From positions 1,488,001-1,552,000 of the forward strand of contig NZ_CP059399.1 of NCBI RefSeq assembly GCF_013744875.1: DNA of 64,000 bases, given 5' to 3'. A program made the position numbers and the translations under genes. The notes under the pieces are model-generated. The model had not been told where the DNA came from, ran no database searches, and saw nothing but the letters and a program-made list of their open reading frames with translations. Shown here one piece after another: positions 35,580 to 44,237 of this stretch. This stretch comes from Nocardia huaxiensis (lineage in GTDB: Bacteria > Actinomycetota > Actinomycetes > Mycobacteriales > Mycobacteriaceae). How positions within the stretch are numbered: the first letter of the stretch is position 1; the number at the start of each line of letters is the position of its first letter.

Positions 35580-36872
35580 TCACCGGCGCGGGCGGCTCAA
35601 CTGCCGGGCGCCAGCCAGTAGAACCAGCACCAGAATCGTGCCGCCCACCATCAGGGTGACGCGTAGCGACTTGTGCTCGCGGTCGGTGGGCGCGGCCTGA
35701 TCGTCCTCGGAGTCGACGGGCGGACTGGCCAGCGCCACAGTTGAATTCGCCTGCTTCGCGGTATTGTCCGGCAGTGTTCCGACGCTCGCGCTCGACGGTA
35801 GTGCGAACCCGTAGTCGAGCAGTTTGGCCGCCTGCTCCCACGGTCGGAACGGCCGCACATCCGCCTTCAGCAGCGTTACCGCCAACCGGTGGCCATTGCG
35901 TTCGGCCGCCGCCACGAAGGTCTGCCGGGCGTCGTCGGTGAACCCGGTCTTGCCGCCGATCGCGCCCTCGTAGTTGAAGAGCAGGTGATTGTCATTGGCG
36001 ATGGGGTATCCGGGCTTGTCCTCGTCGCCGGGAATCGCCGGATCCTTCGGGTAGCCCGGGAAATCCACCTGCTCGGTGTGAATGAGCTGTGCGAACAGCG
36101 GAATGGTCATGGCGTCGCGGAACAGCACCGACAGGTCGTAGGCCGAGGTGCTCTGGCCCGGCCCGTCCAGCCCGGAGGGCGTCGCGGCGCGCGTGTCGAG
36201 GGCCTGCAGGCGTTTCGCCAGATCGTTCATCTTGGCCACGGCGGCCTCGTCACCGCCGAGCTGGGCCGCGATGGCATGTGCGGCATCGTTTCCGGACGCC
36301 ATGATGAGTGCCTGGAACAGTTGCAGGTTGGTGTACTTCCCACCCGGTCCGATGCCCACCCGGGTGCCGTCCACATTGGCGTCGTCCTGGGTGCCGGTGA
36401 TCGTCTTGTTCTTGTCCAGGGTGCGCAGTGCCACGGCGGCCAGTAGCACCTTGATGGTGGAGGCCGGTCGGTATCGCCCGTGTGGGTCCTTGGCCGCCAG
36501 CACCTTCCCGGTATCCAGATCCGACACCATCCACGCCGTCGCCGAAATGCCCTCCGGCACGGTCGGTGCGCCGCTCGGCAGTACGAGACCGCAGCCGCCG
36601 AGCGCCTTTCCGCCGACCGGTGCGGCCGGGATCGGCAGCGCCGCGGGTGTCGTACTGCCCGGCTTCGGCACCTCGGAGTCGTCGACCGGGGGCGGCGGCG
36701 CGGTCTTCTGCGGGCAGCTGTCGGTGTTCGGCGTCGTGAACGGTGTTGTGGTGGTGGGAGGTTGCGCGAGCGCCGCACCGGGTAGCGGTGCGTACAGGAT
36801 TCCCGCCAGTGCGGTGAGTACAGCCGCCGATCCGGCAGCCATGACCAGGGATGCGTGCCTGCGGATGATCAT
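35580..36872 (-). CDS. dacB: D-alanyl-D-alanine carboxypeptidase (penicillin-binding, DacB1-like)
   Basis: Trims the stem pentapeptide of peptidoglycan outside the membrane. 430 residues: signal peptide 1-36, a Pro/Thr-rich stretch to about 80, then the serine-type domain with SxxK in PASTIK (Ser138, Lys141), SxN in SGNDA (Ser193, Asn195) and KTG in GGKTGFTD (308-310). A C-terminal transmembrane anchor (VTLMVGGTILVLVLLAG) is followed by a basic end. Position near trpS-yihY matches mycobacterial dacB1. Confidence 0.94.
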   Translation of the reverse strand: MIIRRHASLVMAAGSAAVLTALAGILYAPLPGAALAQPPTTTTPFTTPNTDSCPQKTAPPPPVDDSEVPKPGSTTPAALPIPAAPVGGKALGGCGLVLPSGAPTVPEGISATAWMVSDLDTGKVLAAKDPHGRYRPASTIKVLLAAVALRTLDKNKTITGTQDDANVDGTRVGIGPGGKYTNLQLFQALIMASGNDAAHAIAAQLGGDEAAVAKMNDLAKRLQALDTRAATPSGLDGPGQSTSAYDLSVLFRDAMTIPLFAQLIHTEQVDFPGYPKDPAIPGDEDKPGYPIANDNHLLFNYEGAIGGKTGFTDDARQTFVAAAERNGHRLAVTLLKADVRPFRPWEQAAKLLDYGFALPSSASVGTLPDNTAKQANSTVALASPPVDSEDDQAAPTDREHKSLRVTLMVGGTILVLVLLAGARQLSRPRR

Positions 36873-36976
36873 CGAGCACGAGCTTAGAGACCGCGCGTCC
36901 GCCGAGCGCGGGCCGACCCCCGATCCCGGGGCCGCGGGATCGGGGGCCGTGATGTCCGAAAGTCTTCCGCGGCGGC

Positions 36977-37660
36977 TTATTCCGCCGTCTTGCCGGTCAC
37001 GGGGCAGCCGTGCGCCAGCGGGCCGAGCAGCTTGTTGTTGTCGTAGAAGTGCTCGAGTTCGACGATGCGCAGATCCTCGGAGACCTTGGCGATGGTGATG
37101 CCGGTCATCTCGATGGTCTCGCCGGTCGGCTGGTGGCCGTTGTACTCACCGTCGTACTTGCCCCAGTGCCGCCACTTGAAGGTGACGGTCGGCGGGCCGG
37201 AGAGGACCTCGAGGACCTCCCAGAAGAAGCCGCCCGGGAAGGCGGTGTGGAAGATGTGGTGCGAGGACTCGAAGGTCTCCTTGGCCACGTCGTAGTAGGG
37301 GTTCTCGCCGATCAGGATGTTGTAGGACCCGATGCGCGCGAACTCCTCGGCGTCCTGCCACGGGCCGCCGTTGACGCGGCCGCGGTAGTGCTCGGCCACC
37401 AGCGAGACCCACTTGGCGGGATCGTGCTTGTGCGAAACCTCCATCTCGAAGACCTTCACGAGCTCTTCGACGATGTGCTCCAGGGAATCCGGGGCGTGCT
37501 GCGTGGTGCGCTGCTGCGGCAGCACGGTGTGGCTCAGGTGGTAGTCGGGAGCACCTTCGCGCCAGTCTTCCGGTGCGGCAGCGGCGATTACGGCCTCACG
37601 CCCCTGGAGATGGAGCGGCGCTTCGGGAGTCTCGACGGGTTCTGTTGCTTCAACGGTCAT
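36977..37660 (-). CDS. NTF2/SnoaL-like protein resembling plant pathogen-related proteins
   Basis: A 227-residue soluble protein. The second half (ESSHHIFHTAFPGGFFWEVL, TFKWRHWGKYDGEYNG, ELEHFYDNNKLLG) follows the cone-shaped NTF2/SnoaL fold and resembles the uncharacterised pathogen-related (PRp-like) proteins of plants. No catalytic residues are established. It is divergent from an MFS gene, with an inverted-repeat operator between, and may belong to the same regulon. Confidence 0.75.
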   Translation of the reverse strand: MTVEATEPVETPEAPLHLQGREAVIAAAAPEDWREGAPDYHLSHTVLPQQRTTQHAPDSLEHIVEELVKVFEMEVSHKHDPAKWVSLVAEHYRGRVNGGPWQDAEEFARIGSYNILIGENPYYDVAKETFESSHHIFHTAFPGGFFWEVLEVLSGPPTVTFKWRHWGKYDGEYNGHQPTGETIEMTGITIAKVSEDLRIVELEHFYDNNKLLGPLAHGCPVTGKTAE

Positions 37661-37778
37661 TTCGCGCCTAACAAATTCAGAGCTGTTGGAACGTCCCATC
37701 TTTCGAAAGGACCGGATGACGTTAGCAGCCGACCGGTCCGCTGTCGCGGCGGCGTTGACACGACAAGTTTTGACAGAA

Positions 37779-37794
37779 TCTCTCAAATGAGAGA
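37779..37794. promoter_or_regulatory. Candidate TetR operator TCTCTC-AAAT-GAGAGA
   Basis: Perfect 6-bp arms with a 4-bp centre, directly after a TTGACA hexamer (37770-37775) in the gap between the NTF2-like and MFS genes. A TetR gene (39351) lies at the end of the MFS transcript and is the obvious candidate to bind it. Confidence 0.6.
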
Positions 37795-37846
37795 CGCTCT
37801 CATTATCGAGAAACTTTCACCAAGACTCCGCCGAGGGGAACCTGCC

Positions 37847-39361
37847 ATGAAAGAACAAGGCGTACGCCGCTGGCTCGCGCTCGGCGCGCTGTCGGTGGCC
37901 ATGCTGACCATCGGCCTCGACGTCACCGTGCTGACCGTCGCCCTGCCCACCCTCGCCGTCGACCTGAACGCCGACACCGCCGCGCTGCAGTGGTTCAGCA
38001 GCGCCTACACCCTCGCCCTGGCCGCGCTCATGCTCCCGGCCGGCGCGCTGGGTGACCGCTACGGGCGCAAGAAGATCCTGCTGGCCGCCCTGCTGCTGTT
38101 CGGCGCGGCCTCGCTCGCCTGCGCCTTCGCGGTGAACACCGGCCAGCTCATCGCCGCGCGCACCGTGCTCGGCGTCGCGGCGGCGGCCATGATGCCGCTG
38201 TCCATGGCGGTGCTGCCCGGACTGTTCCCCGAACCCGTGGAACGGCAACGCGCACTGACCATTTGGATCACCTCCACCGCCATCGGGCTGCCGCTCGGGC
38301 CCATCCTCGGCGGGTGGCTGCTGCAGCACTTCTGGTGGGGATCGGTGTTCCTGATCAATGTCCCCATGGTGATCATCGGCGCGACCGCGGTGGCGCTGCT
38401 GGTGCCGGAATCACGCAGCGAGAAGCTGTTCCGCGTCGACCTGCCCGGTGCGCTGCTGTCCTCGCTCGGAATGCTCGGCGTCACTTACGGATTCATCCGC
38501 TGCGGGCAGGAGGGCTGGGGTGACGGGCTCGCCTGGGGAGCCATTGCCGCCGGAGTCGCGGTGCTCGGCGTCTTCCTGCTGTGGCAGCGGCGGGCAGCGC
38601 AGCCGCTCATCGACCTCGGACTGTTCGCATCGAGCGGATTCCGCTGGGGCACCGTCTACCTCGTGCTGGTGAACTTCGCGCTGTTCGGCATGTTCTTCAC
38701 CATGCCGCAGTACTTCCAGTCGGTGCTGGGCGCGGACACGCTCGGTTCCGGGCTGCGGCTGCTGCCGCTCATCGGCGGGCTCGTGGTCGGCAGCCGGATC
38801 GTGGACAAATTGCTGCCCAAGGCGGGCATGCGGATCGTGCTCACGCTCGGATTTGGTTTGCTCACAGCCGGACTCGCCGTGACGGCGCTGCTCACCGCGG
38901 ACACCGGCTACGGGCTCGCGGCCGCCGCCATCACGCTGCTGGGCGTGGGGATGGGGCTGGTCATGCCGGCTTCGATGGGTCTGGCCACCGGCGATCTCTC
39001 GGCCGAACGCGCGGGGTCCGGATCGGCGCTGCTGCAGGCCCTGCGGCAGGCGGCCGGGACCATCGGGGTGGCCGTGCTCGGGACCGTGCTGTCCACGCGG
39101 TACCGGTCGAGCCTGGGGGAACTGGATCGGGAGCCGATCTCCGACGGCGTCAATGCCGGGGTCGGGGTGGCGCACCGGACCGGTGATCAGGGCCTGCTCG
39201 CCCACGTGCAAACCGCCTTCATGGACGGCATGAGCGTCATGATGTGGGTGTGCGCGGCCATCTGCCTGATCGCCGCGATCCTCGCCGCCGTGTTCACCCG
39301 CCCGCAGGCGCGGCCGTTCCGAGCGGAACCCGATGCTGCACAATCGGTTCATGTCGGCTGA
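37847..39361 (+). CDS. MFS transporter, DHA2 (14-TM) family
   Basis: 504 residues. TM1 with LDVTVLTVALPTLAVDL, motif A GALGDRYGRKKIL and the loop PLGPILGGWLLQ near TM5 identify the drug-exporter family. GAGGGGA precedes the ATG. The stop overlaps the start of a TetR gene, so pump and regulator are co-transcribed. Substrate unknown. Confidence 0.91.
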   Translation: MKEQGVRRWLALGALSVAMLTIGLDVTVLTVALPTLAVDLNADTAALQWFSSAYTLALAALMLPAGALGDRYGRKKILLAALLLFGAASLACAFAVNTGQLIAARTVLGVAAAAMMPLSMAVLPGLFPEPVERQRALTIWITSTAIGLPLGPILGGWLLQHFWWGSVFLINVPMVIIGATAVALLVPESRSEKLFRVDLPGALLSSLGMLGVTYGFIRCGQEGWGDGLAWGAIAAGVAVLGVFLLWQRRAAQPLIDLGLFASSGFRWGTVYLVLVNFALFGMFFTMPQYFQSVLGADTLGSGLRLLPLIGGLVVGSRIVDKLLPKAGMRIVLTLGFGLLTAGLAVTALLTADTGYGLAAAAITLLGVGMGLVMPASMGLATGDLSAERAGSGSALLQALRQAAGTIGVAVLGTVLSTRYRSSLGELDREPISDGVNAGVGVAHRTGDQGLLAHVQTAFMDGMSVMMWVCAAICLIAAILAAVFTRPQARPFRAEPDAAQSVHVG

Positions 39362-39986
39362 GCCCACCTCGCTAACCTCCGAGAATCCCGTGCGCCGGTC
39401 CGGGTCGGCTCCGGCCGGACCGTCGCTGCGGGAGCGAAAGAAGGCTCGCACTCGGCGCACCATCCGCACCGAGGCGTTCCGTCTTTTCCGGCAGCAGGGC
39501 TACAGCCAGACCACGGTCGAGCAGATCGCGGAGGCCGCCGACGTCTCGCCGGCCACTTTCTTCCGTTACTTCCCGTCCAAGGAACAGGTCGTGCTTGCCG
39601 ACGATCTGGATCCGATCATGATCGAACGCTTCGCCGAGCAGCCCGCCGAACTATCCGTGTTGGAGGCGCTGCGCCGGACCATGCTGGACACCTTCGAATC
39701 CCTGGAGAACGAACAGTTCGAGTTCGAGCGGGAGCGCGCCGCACTCGTGCGCACCGTCCCCGAACTGCGCGGCGTGCTCGCCCAGGAATTGGATCGCAAT
39801 GTCGACATGATCTCGGCGATGTTCGCGCGGCGGCTGGGCCGCGACCCGGGCGACTTCGAAGTGCGGGCGCTGGCCGGCGCCCTGATCGGCGCCGCGCAGG
39901 CGGTGATCATGGAGCGCGAGGATCCGTTCGACCCGGAGATCATCACCCGGGTGCTGAACTTCCTGAGCTCCGGCATGCGGCTCTAA
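39351..39986 (+). CDS. TetR family regulator co-transcribed with the MFS pump
   Basis: 211 residues from ATG 39351, which overlaps the MFS stop; ATG 39333 is possible. A basic arm RERKKARTRRTIRTEAFRLF leads into the helix-turn-helix TTVEQIAEAADVSPATFFRY. Its last bases overlap the stop codon of the convergent phenylalanine hydroxylase gene. It probably binds the repeat at 37779. Confidence 0.87.
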   Translation: MSAEPTSLTSENPVRRSGSAPAGPSLRERKKARTRRTIRTEAFRLFRQQGYSQTTVEQIAEAADVSPATFFRYFPSKEQVVLADDLDPIMIERFAEQPAELSVLEALRRTMLDTFESLENEQFEFERERAALVRTVPELRGVLAQELDRNVDMISAMFARRLGRDPGDFEVRALAGALIGAAQAVIMEREDPFDPEIITRVLNFLSSGMRL

Positions 39987-40888
39987 GCCGGTTGTGCGCC
40001 CGCCACTTCGGCGGCTGCCAGTTTCGTGACGGTGTCGTCGTCCACGGTGGCGAAGAACCCGCCCACCACGTCCTCGATCTCGTCGATGGACTTCGCGCAG
40101 TACAGCACCGGCTGATAGTGCGTGATGTCGTAGGCGCGGGTGCCCATCTCGCGAATGCTCAGCGGTCGCAGCTCCGCCTCACGGAACTCCTCGATCTCCC
40201 CGTATGAGGACAGCAATCCGGCTCCGTAGCACCGGATTTCCCCTTTCTCCCGGAGCACCCCGAACTCCATCGAGAACCAGAAGACATCGGCCAGGAACTT
40301 CAGTGCCGGTTCGGTAGTGAGCCGGGCCACCGCCGCGCCCGCCGTCGCGTAGAGGGCTGCGAAGCGGGGACTGGCCAATTGGTTGGCGTGCCCGAGGATT
40401 TCGTGCACGGCATCCGGCTCGGGAGTGTAGAGCGGCGCGGAGTGATGGCGAATGTACTGGGTGGAGTGGAAGATTCGATCTTCGAAGGAGCCGAAGAATT
40501 CGCGCAGCGGCACCAGCCCGGCGGCGGGAACGTAGCGGAAGCCGGTGAGCGGGGCCAGTCTCGACGAGACCTCGTCCAATTGCGGAATGTGATCCGACGG
40601 CAGCTCGAGCCGCCGCGCCGCCTCGATCACCTCCGCGCAGGCGTACCGTTCCCGTTTGCGTGCCAATTCGGCGGAGACGATCCGCCATACCTCTTGTTCC
40701 TCGCCGGTGTAATCGATCCGCGGCACCGGCTGTCCGGGCCGATAGGTCAGGGCCTGGGCGGCGATGGCATTGCGGCGGGCGCGATAGTCCGGATCGTGCA
40801 CGCCCGGATGCTCGTCGCTCAAGTGCACCGTCACATCGCCGTCGGCGCTCTTGGTCACCGGCGAGTACAACTGAGCCTCGGTGAACAT
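39983..40888 (-). CDS. phhA: Aromatic amino acid hydroxylase (phenylalanine 4-monooxygenase)
   Basis: A 301-residue non-haem iron, pterin-dependent monooxygenase converting Phe to Tyr. The iron ligands are His162 and His167 in VHEILGHANQ and Glu208 in FWFSMEFGV. Bacterial single-domain length, without the regulatory domain of animal enzymes. ATG 40888 is used; GAGG lies very close to it and TTG starts further upstream are possible. No pterin recycling gene (phhB) adjoins. The stop overlaps that of the TetR gene by three bases of sequence. Confidence 0.9.
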   Translation of the reverse strand: MFTEAQLYSPVTKSADGDVTVHLSDEHPGVHDPDYRARRNAIAAQALTYRPGQPVPRIDYTGEEQEVWRIVSAELARKRERYACAEVIEAARRLELPSDHIPQLDEVSSRLAPLTGFRYVPAAGLVPLREFFGSFEDRIFHSTQYIRHHSAPLYTPEPDAVHEILGHANQLASPRFAALYATAGAAVARLTTEPALKFLADVFWFSMEFGVLREKGEIRCYGAGLLSSYGEIEEFREAELRPLSIREMGTRAYDITHYQPVLYCAKSIDEIEDVVGGFFATVDDDTVTKLAAAEVAGAQPA

Positions 40889-41093
40889 ACCTCGATGCAA
40901 GCACCACCCGGGCAAACCGACAACAAACGACCGTTCAGCTAGGCAGATTGTCTAGTTGCGGGAAATCGCCCGACCGGCCGAAAACCCCGGCGTACCGGTG
41001 AAAAGCCCCTTGAGATCAAGGATTTCGTCTCGGCGACGATATCCCGGAACCCGCAGTTTCGTGATTCCTGCGGCAACATCCAGGGTAACTGCC

Positions 41094-41099
41094 TAGTGT
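41094..41099 (+). promoter_or_regulatory. -10 box TAGTGT, leaderless start of the STAS gene
   Basis: Ends seven bases before the GTG at 41107 and supports that start over GTG 41098. Confidence 0.45.
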
Positions 41100-41106
41100 G
41101 GGCAAA

Positions 41107-41487
41107 GTGAGTCGGCAGGACCCCCGGGTTCTCGAATCCGGTGTTTCACAGCTGCAGGTGAGTTGCCACGTCCAGGGTGACGCGGCCATGGTGCGGGTGG
41201 CGGGGGAAATCGATCTGTCGACCGCCGGTGCGTTCGACCACGGCCTGCGATTGGCATGCTCGGCCATCGGCCCGAGCGGCATGCTGGTCGTCGACCTACG
41301 CGAGGTGGAGTTCCTCGGGGCGGCGGGACTCCACGTACTGTGCCGGGCCCGGGAACGCTGCGCACGCCGCGGCGTGACCATGGCCTCGGTGGCCGCGCAC
41401 GCGGCGGTCACCGCCCCGATCAGGCTGACCGGGCTGTCCGGCGTTGTGGGTCTGACGCCGCGATTCCCCGACGGCGACGGCGGCTGA
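41107..41487 (+). CDS. STAS-domain protein (anti-sigma antagonist-like, no phospho-Ser)
   Basis: A 126-residue single STAS domain: VRVAGEIDLSTAGAFDHGL and VVDLREVEFLGAAGLHVLCR. In SpoIIAA-type antagonists the loop reads FMDSSGL and its first Ser is phosphorylated; here it is FLGAAGL, so the site is Ala. The protein may therefore be always active, or may bind through another signal. It precedes a STAS-HATPase fusion on the same strand by 35 bases. GTG 41098 is an alternative start. Confidence 0.85.
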   Translation: MSRQDPRVLESGVSQLQVSCHVQGDAAMVRVAGEIDLSTAGAFDHGLRLACSAIGPSGMLVVDLREVEFLGAAGLHVLCRARERCARRGVTMASVAAHAAVTAPIRLTGLSGVVGLTPRFPDGDGG

Positions 41488-41522
41488 ACGACACAGCCTA
41501 ATCACACGGTGGTGGTTGAATC

Positions 41523-42302
41523 ATGCTGGGCGGCAAGGAAGTCGAGTGGCGCAAGACCGAACGCGACGACTGTTGCGTCCTGCGGCCACAGGGTGAGCTG
41601 AATATCGCCACCTACCGTGCCTTCAGCGACGACCTGGTCAAGTACACGGTGGACGAACCGCGCGCGGTGATCGTGGTGCTCGACGACCTGAGCATCGCCT
41701 CCGAACCGCTGCTCACCGCGTTCTCCAGCGTGTGGATGCGGGTGGGGGAGTGGCCGGGCGTGCCGATCATGCTGGTCTCGGGTCCGGCGGACCGGCGCGT
41801 GGCCCTGCACGCCAGCGCTATCCAGCGCTTCGTCCCCATCTTCGCCTCGGTCGACGCCGCCATCCTCGCCCTCGACGATCCACCGGCCCGCCGGCGCACG
41901 GTCCGCGACCTGCCGCCCACCGCGGACAGCGCGCAGCGCGCCCGCCGCTTCGTCGCCGAGGTGTGCCGGGACTGGAATGTCACCGAGGTCCGCGCCGACG
42001 CGCAGCTCATCGTCACCGAGCTGGTGGAGAACGCCTTCCTGCACAGCCGGGTGAGCACCGACATCAGCGTGCGCATGGAAATGCGCGCGAACCTGCTGAC
42101 CGTCGCGGTCGCCGATCAGGATCCGCGCGAGGCCATCCTACGGGAGCCGGGGGTGGATCCGTTCCGGTACTACGGACTGCACGTGGTGGCCCGGCTGGCG
42201 CGCGCCTGGGGCTGCAATCCGCAGTGGCCGACGGGCAAGGTCGTGTGGGCGACCCTGCCCGTGGGCACGCGGCGGCACGTGCTGGGGCAGCGCGAGTTGT
42301 GA
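41523..42302 (+). CDS. STAS-HATPase fusion (RsbW-like anti-sigma kinase)
   Basis: 259 residues. The first 110 residues resemble a degenerate STAS/DICT-like sensor module (VLRPQGELNIATYRAF, AVIVVLDDLSIASEPLLTAF). The second half is a GHKL ATPase with the N-box ELVENAFLHS near 165, a D-box-like VAVADQDPRE and YYGLHVVARLARAWG. RsbW-type kinases hold a sigma factor and phosphorylate an antagonist. No sigma factor gene is in the window. It converges on the CheR gene. Confidence 0.85.
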   Translation: MLGGKEVEWRKTERDDCCVLRPQGELNIATYRAFSDDLVKYTVDEPRAVIVVLDDLSIASEPLLTAFSSVWMRVGEWPGVPIMLVSGPADRRVALHASAIQRFVPIFASVDAAILALDDPPARRRTVRDLPPTADSAQRARRFVAEVCRDWNVTEVRADAQLIVTELVENAFLHSRVSTDISVRMEMRANLLTVAVADQDPREAILREPGVDPFRYYGLHVVARLARAWGCNPQWPTGKVVWATLPVGTRRHVLGQREL

Positions 42303-42314
42303 AGCGGCGCTGGG

Positions 42315-44213
42315 CTATTCGGCCTCGCCGAGGCCGTTGCCCTCGACGCTGCCATTGCCGTTGCCGAACGGCTCCATCACCAGGATCGCGCCCGTCGGCA
42401 TGCCCGTGCGATCCCGCAGCGAGGTGCACACCACGCGCACCGTCACGGCCCGGCCGCGGCGGTTCACGCCCTCCAGCTTGATCTCCTGCCGGTAGTTCGA
42501 GTCATTGAGCGCGGGCCGCACGATCGGGCGCAGCTCGGCCACCGGCAGGCCGATATCGAGATTGAGCAGATGCTCGCCCTCGGCCTCGTCCGACCGCATG
42601 CCCCACAGGTTTTCCGCGCCGCTGTTCCACACCACGATGCGCATGGAGGTGTCCACCACCGCCACGCCCGCCGGCCACGAGCTCATCACCGCGGCGAAGA
42701 ACTCGTTGACCTCGTCGAGTTCGTTGCTGCGCTCACGCAATTCGGTATTGATGGTCTGCAATTCGTCATTGGTGGACTGGAGTTCCTCGTTGGTGGTCTC
42801 CAGTTCCTCGTTGGTGGACTGGAGTTCCTCGTTCGTGGTCTCCAGTTCCTCCACCGTGGACTGGAGTTCCTCGTTGGTGGTCTCCAGTTCCTCGTTCGTG
42901 GATTGCAGTTCCTCGTACGCGGATTCGCGCTGCTGATTGGCGCGGCTCAGCTCGGACAGCAGGCGGCGGTTGGCGGTCACATCGTGGAAGACCACGGAGA
43001 CGCCGATGGTGATCTCGTCCGCCAGCAGCGGGCTCACATGCACTTCCAGCGCCAGCACCTCACCGGGGCCGCGCTGCCATTCCACATCCTTGATGCGCAG
43101 CGCCCGCCGTTCGGTGCGCACCTGATCGATGTAGCCGCGCAATTCGACCGGGCGATACGACAGTTCCAGATCGCGCAGCGGACGGCCCACATCCTTGTCG
43201 CTCAGGCCGAACAGATGCTTCGCCTGCTGATTCGCCAGCGACACCACATCATTGGCGCCGAGCACCACCTGCGCCACCGGGCCGTTCGAAAAGGCCAGGC
43301 CGCGCAAAGTTTCCATCTGTTCCACATCACGCCGCTCCGCCACGTAGGAGCGGCCGAACACCGTGCCCACATCGATCCGCGTCGCCGGCACCTTCCGGAA
43401 CACGCGGCGCTTGAGATCCACCGGGTCGAAGGTCCGGCTGTGCGACAACAGCATTTCCGCCTTGCCGAGGAACAGCATGCCGCGCGGGGCGAGCGCGAAA
43501 TGGAACTTGTCGAGAATCTTGGTCTGCGTCTCGGCATTGAAGTACATGAGCGTATTGCGGCAGGCCAGCAGATCGATGCGGGAGATCGGCGCGTCCTGCA
43601 CCAGATCATTGCGGCCGAAGATGACCGTGCGGCGCAGATCCTTCCGGAACGAGTAGCGGCCGCCGATCGGCTCGAAATAGCGCTGGATCAGCTCCTGGCC
43701 CAGCGGCTGCACTTCCTTCTCGCTGTACACCGCGTGCCGGGCGGTGCTGAGCGCTTCCTCGTCCACGTCGGTGGCGTAAATCTTCACCCGCTGCCGGAAT
43801 TCGTCGACGCCCAGCACCTCGGCCAGCGCGATGGCCAGGCTGTAGGCCTCCTCGCCCGAGGCGCAGCCGGCGCACCACACGCGGATCGGCTCCTCCGGTC
43901 CGCGCTCGGCCAGGATGGTGGGCACCACGTCCTGCTGCATGAACTCCCAGGCATCCGGATCCCGGAAGAAGCCGGTCACATTGATCAGGATGGTGTTGAA
44001 CAGTGCCACGAACTCATCCGAATTCGCCTGCAGCACATCGAGATACTCGACATAGTCGTCCAGGCTCAGCTGGGCCATGCGCCGATCCACCCGGCGCATC
44101 AGGCTGCTGCGTTTGTATCCGGTGAAGTCGAAACCGCGGGCTTCCTTGAGGTACTGCAGGATCTCTTCGAAGCCGTGCACGGCACTGGGCGTCCTGTCCT
44201 GTTCCACAGCCAC
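42315..44213 (-). CDS. CheR-type methyltransferase with PAS domains and heptad coiled coil
   Basis: 632 residues. CheR domain at 1-275: VTGFFRDPDAWEFM, GCASGEEAYSLAIALAE (SAM site), IYATDVDEEAL, ACRNTLMYFN. A PAS domain spans about 300-420. The coiled coil (about 430-500) is built from alternating EELQSTN and EELETTN heptads, and a second PAS domain follows to about 610. Such stand-alone CheR-PAS proteins act in signalling, not flagellar chemotaxis. It lies 24 bases after the CheB-like gene on the same strand, so they are co-expressed. The GTG start has no clear RBS. Confidence 0.9.
   Translation of the reverse strand: MAVEQDRTPSAVHGFEEILQYLKEARGFDFTGYKRSSLMRRVDRRMAQLSLDDYVEYLDVLQANSDEFVALFNTILINVTGFFRDPDAWEFMQQDVVPTILAERGPEEPIRVWCAGCASGEEAYSLAIALAEVLGVDEFRQRVKIYATDVDEEALSTARHAVYSEKEVQPLGQELIQRYFEPIGGRYSFRKDLRRTVIFGRNDLVQDAPISRIDLLACRNTLMYFNAETQTKILDKFHFALAPRGMLFLGKAEMLLSHSRTFDPVDLKRRVFRKVPATRIDVGTVFGRSYVAERRDVEQMETLRGLAFSNGPVAQVVLGANDVVSLANQQAKHLFGLSDKDVGRPLRDLELSYRPVELRGYIDQVRTERRALRIKDVEWQRGPGEVLALEVHVSPLLADEITIGVSVVFHDVTANRRLLSELSRANQQRESAYEELQSTNEELETTNEELQSTVEELETTNEELQSTNEELETTNEELQSTNDELQTINTELRERSNELDEVNEFFAAVMSSWPAGVAVVDTSMRIVVWNSGAENLWGMRSDEAEGEHLLNLDIGLPVAELRPIVRPALNDSNYRQEIKLEGVNRRGRAVTVRVVCTSLRDRTGMPTGAILVMEPFGNGNGSVEGNGLGEAE
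42766..42915. repeat. 42-bp tandem repeats inside the CheR-PAS gene
   Basis: Near-identical copies alternate CTGGAGTTCCTCGTTGGTGG and TCTCCAGTTCCTCGTTGGTG. They encode the EELQSTN/EELETTN heptads. The DNA similarity is higher than the protein repeat requires. Confidence 0.85.
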
Positions 44214-44237
44214 AAATTACCGCCTGGCACCGGCCGA

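Noticed and set aside
42766..42915. Minisatellite unrelated to genes
   Set aside because: The repeat keeps frame and heptad phase within the CheR-PAS protein, so it is coding.
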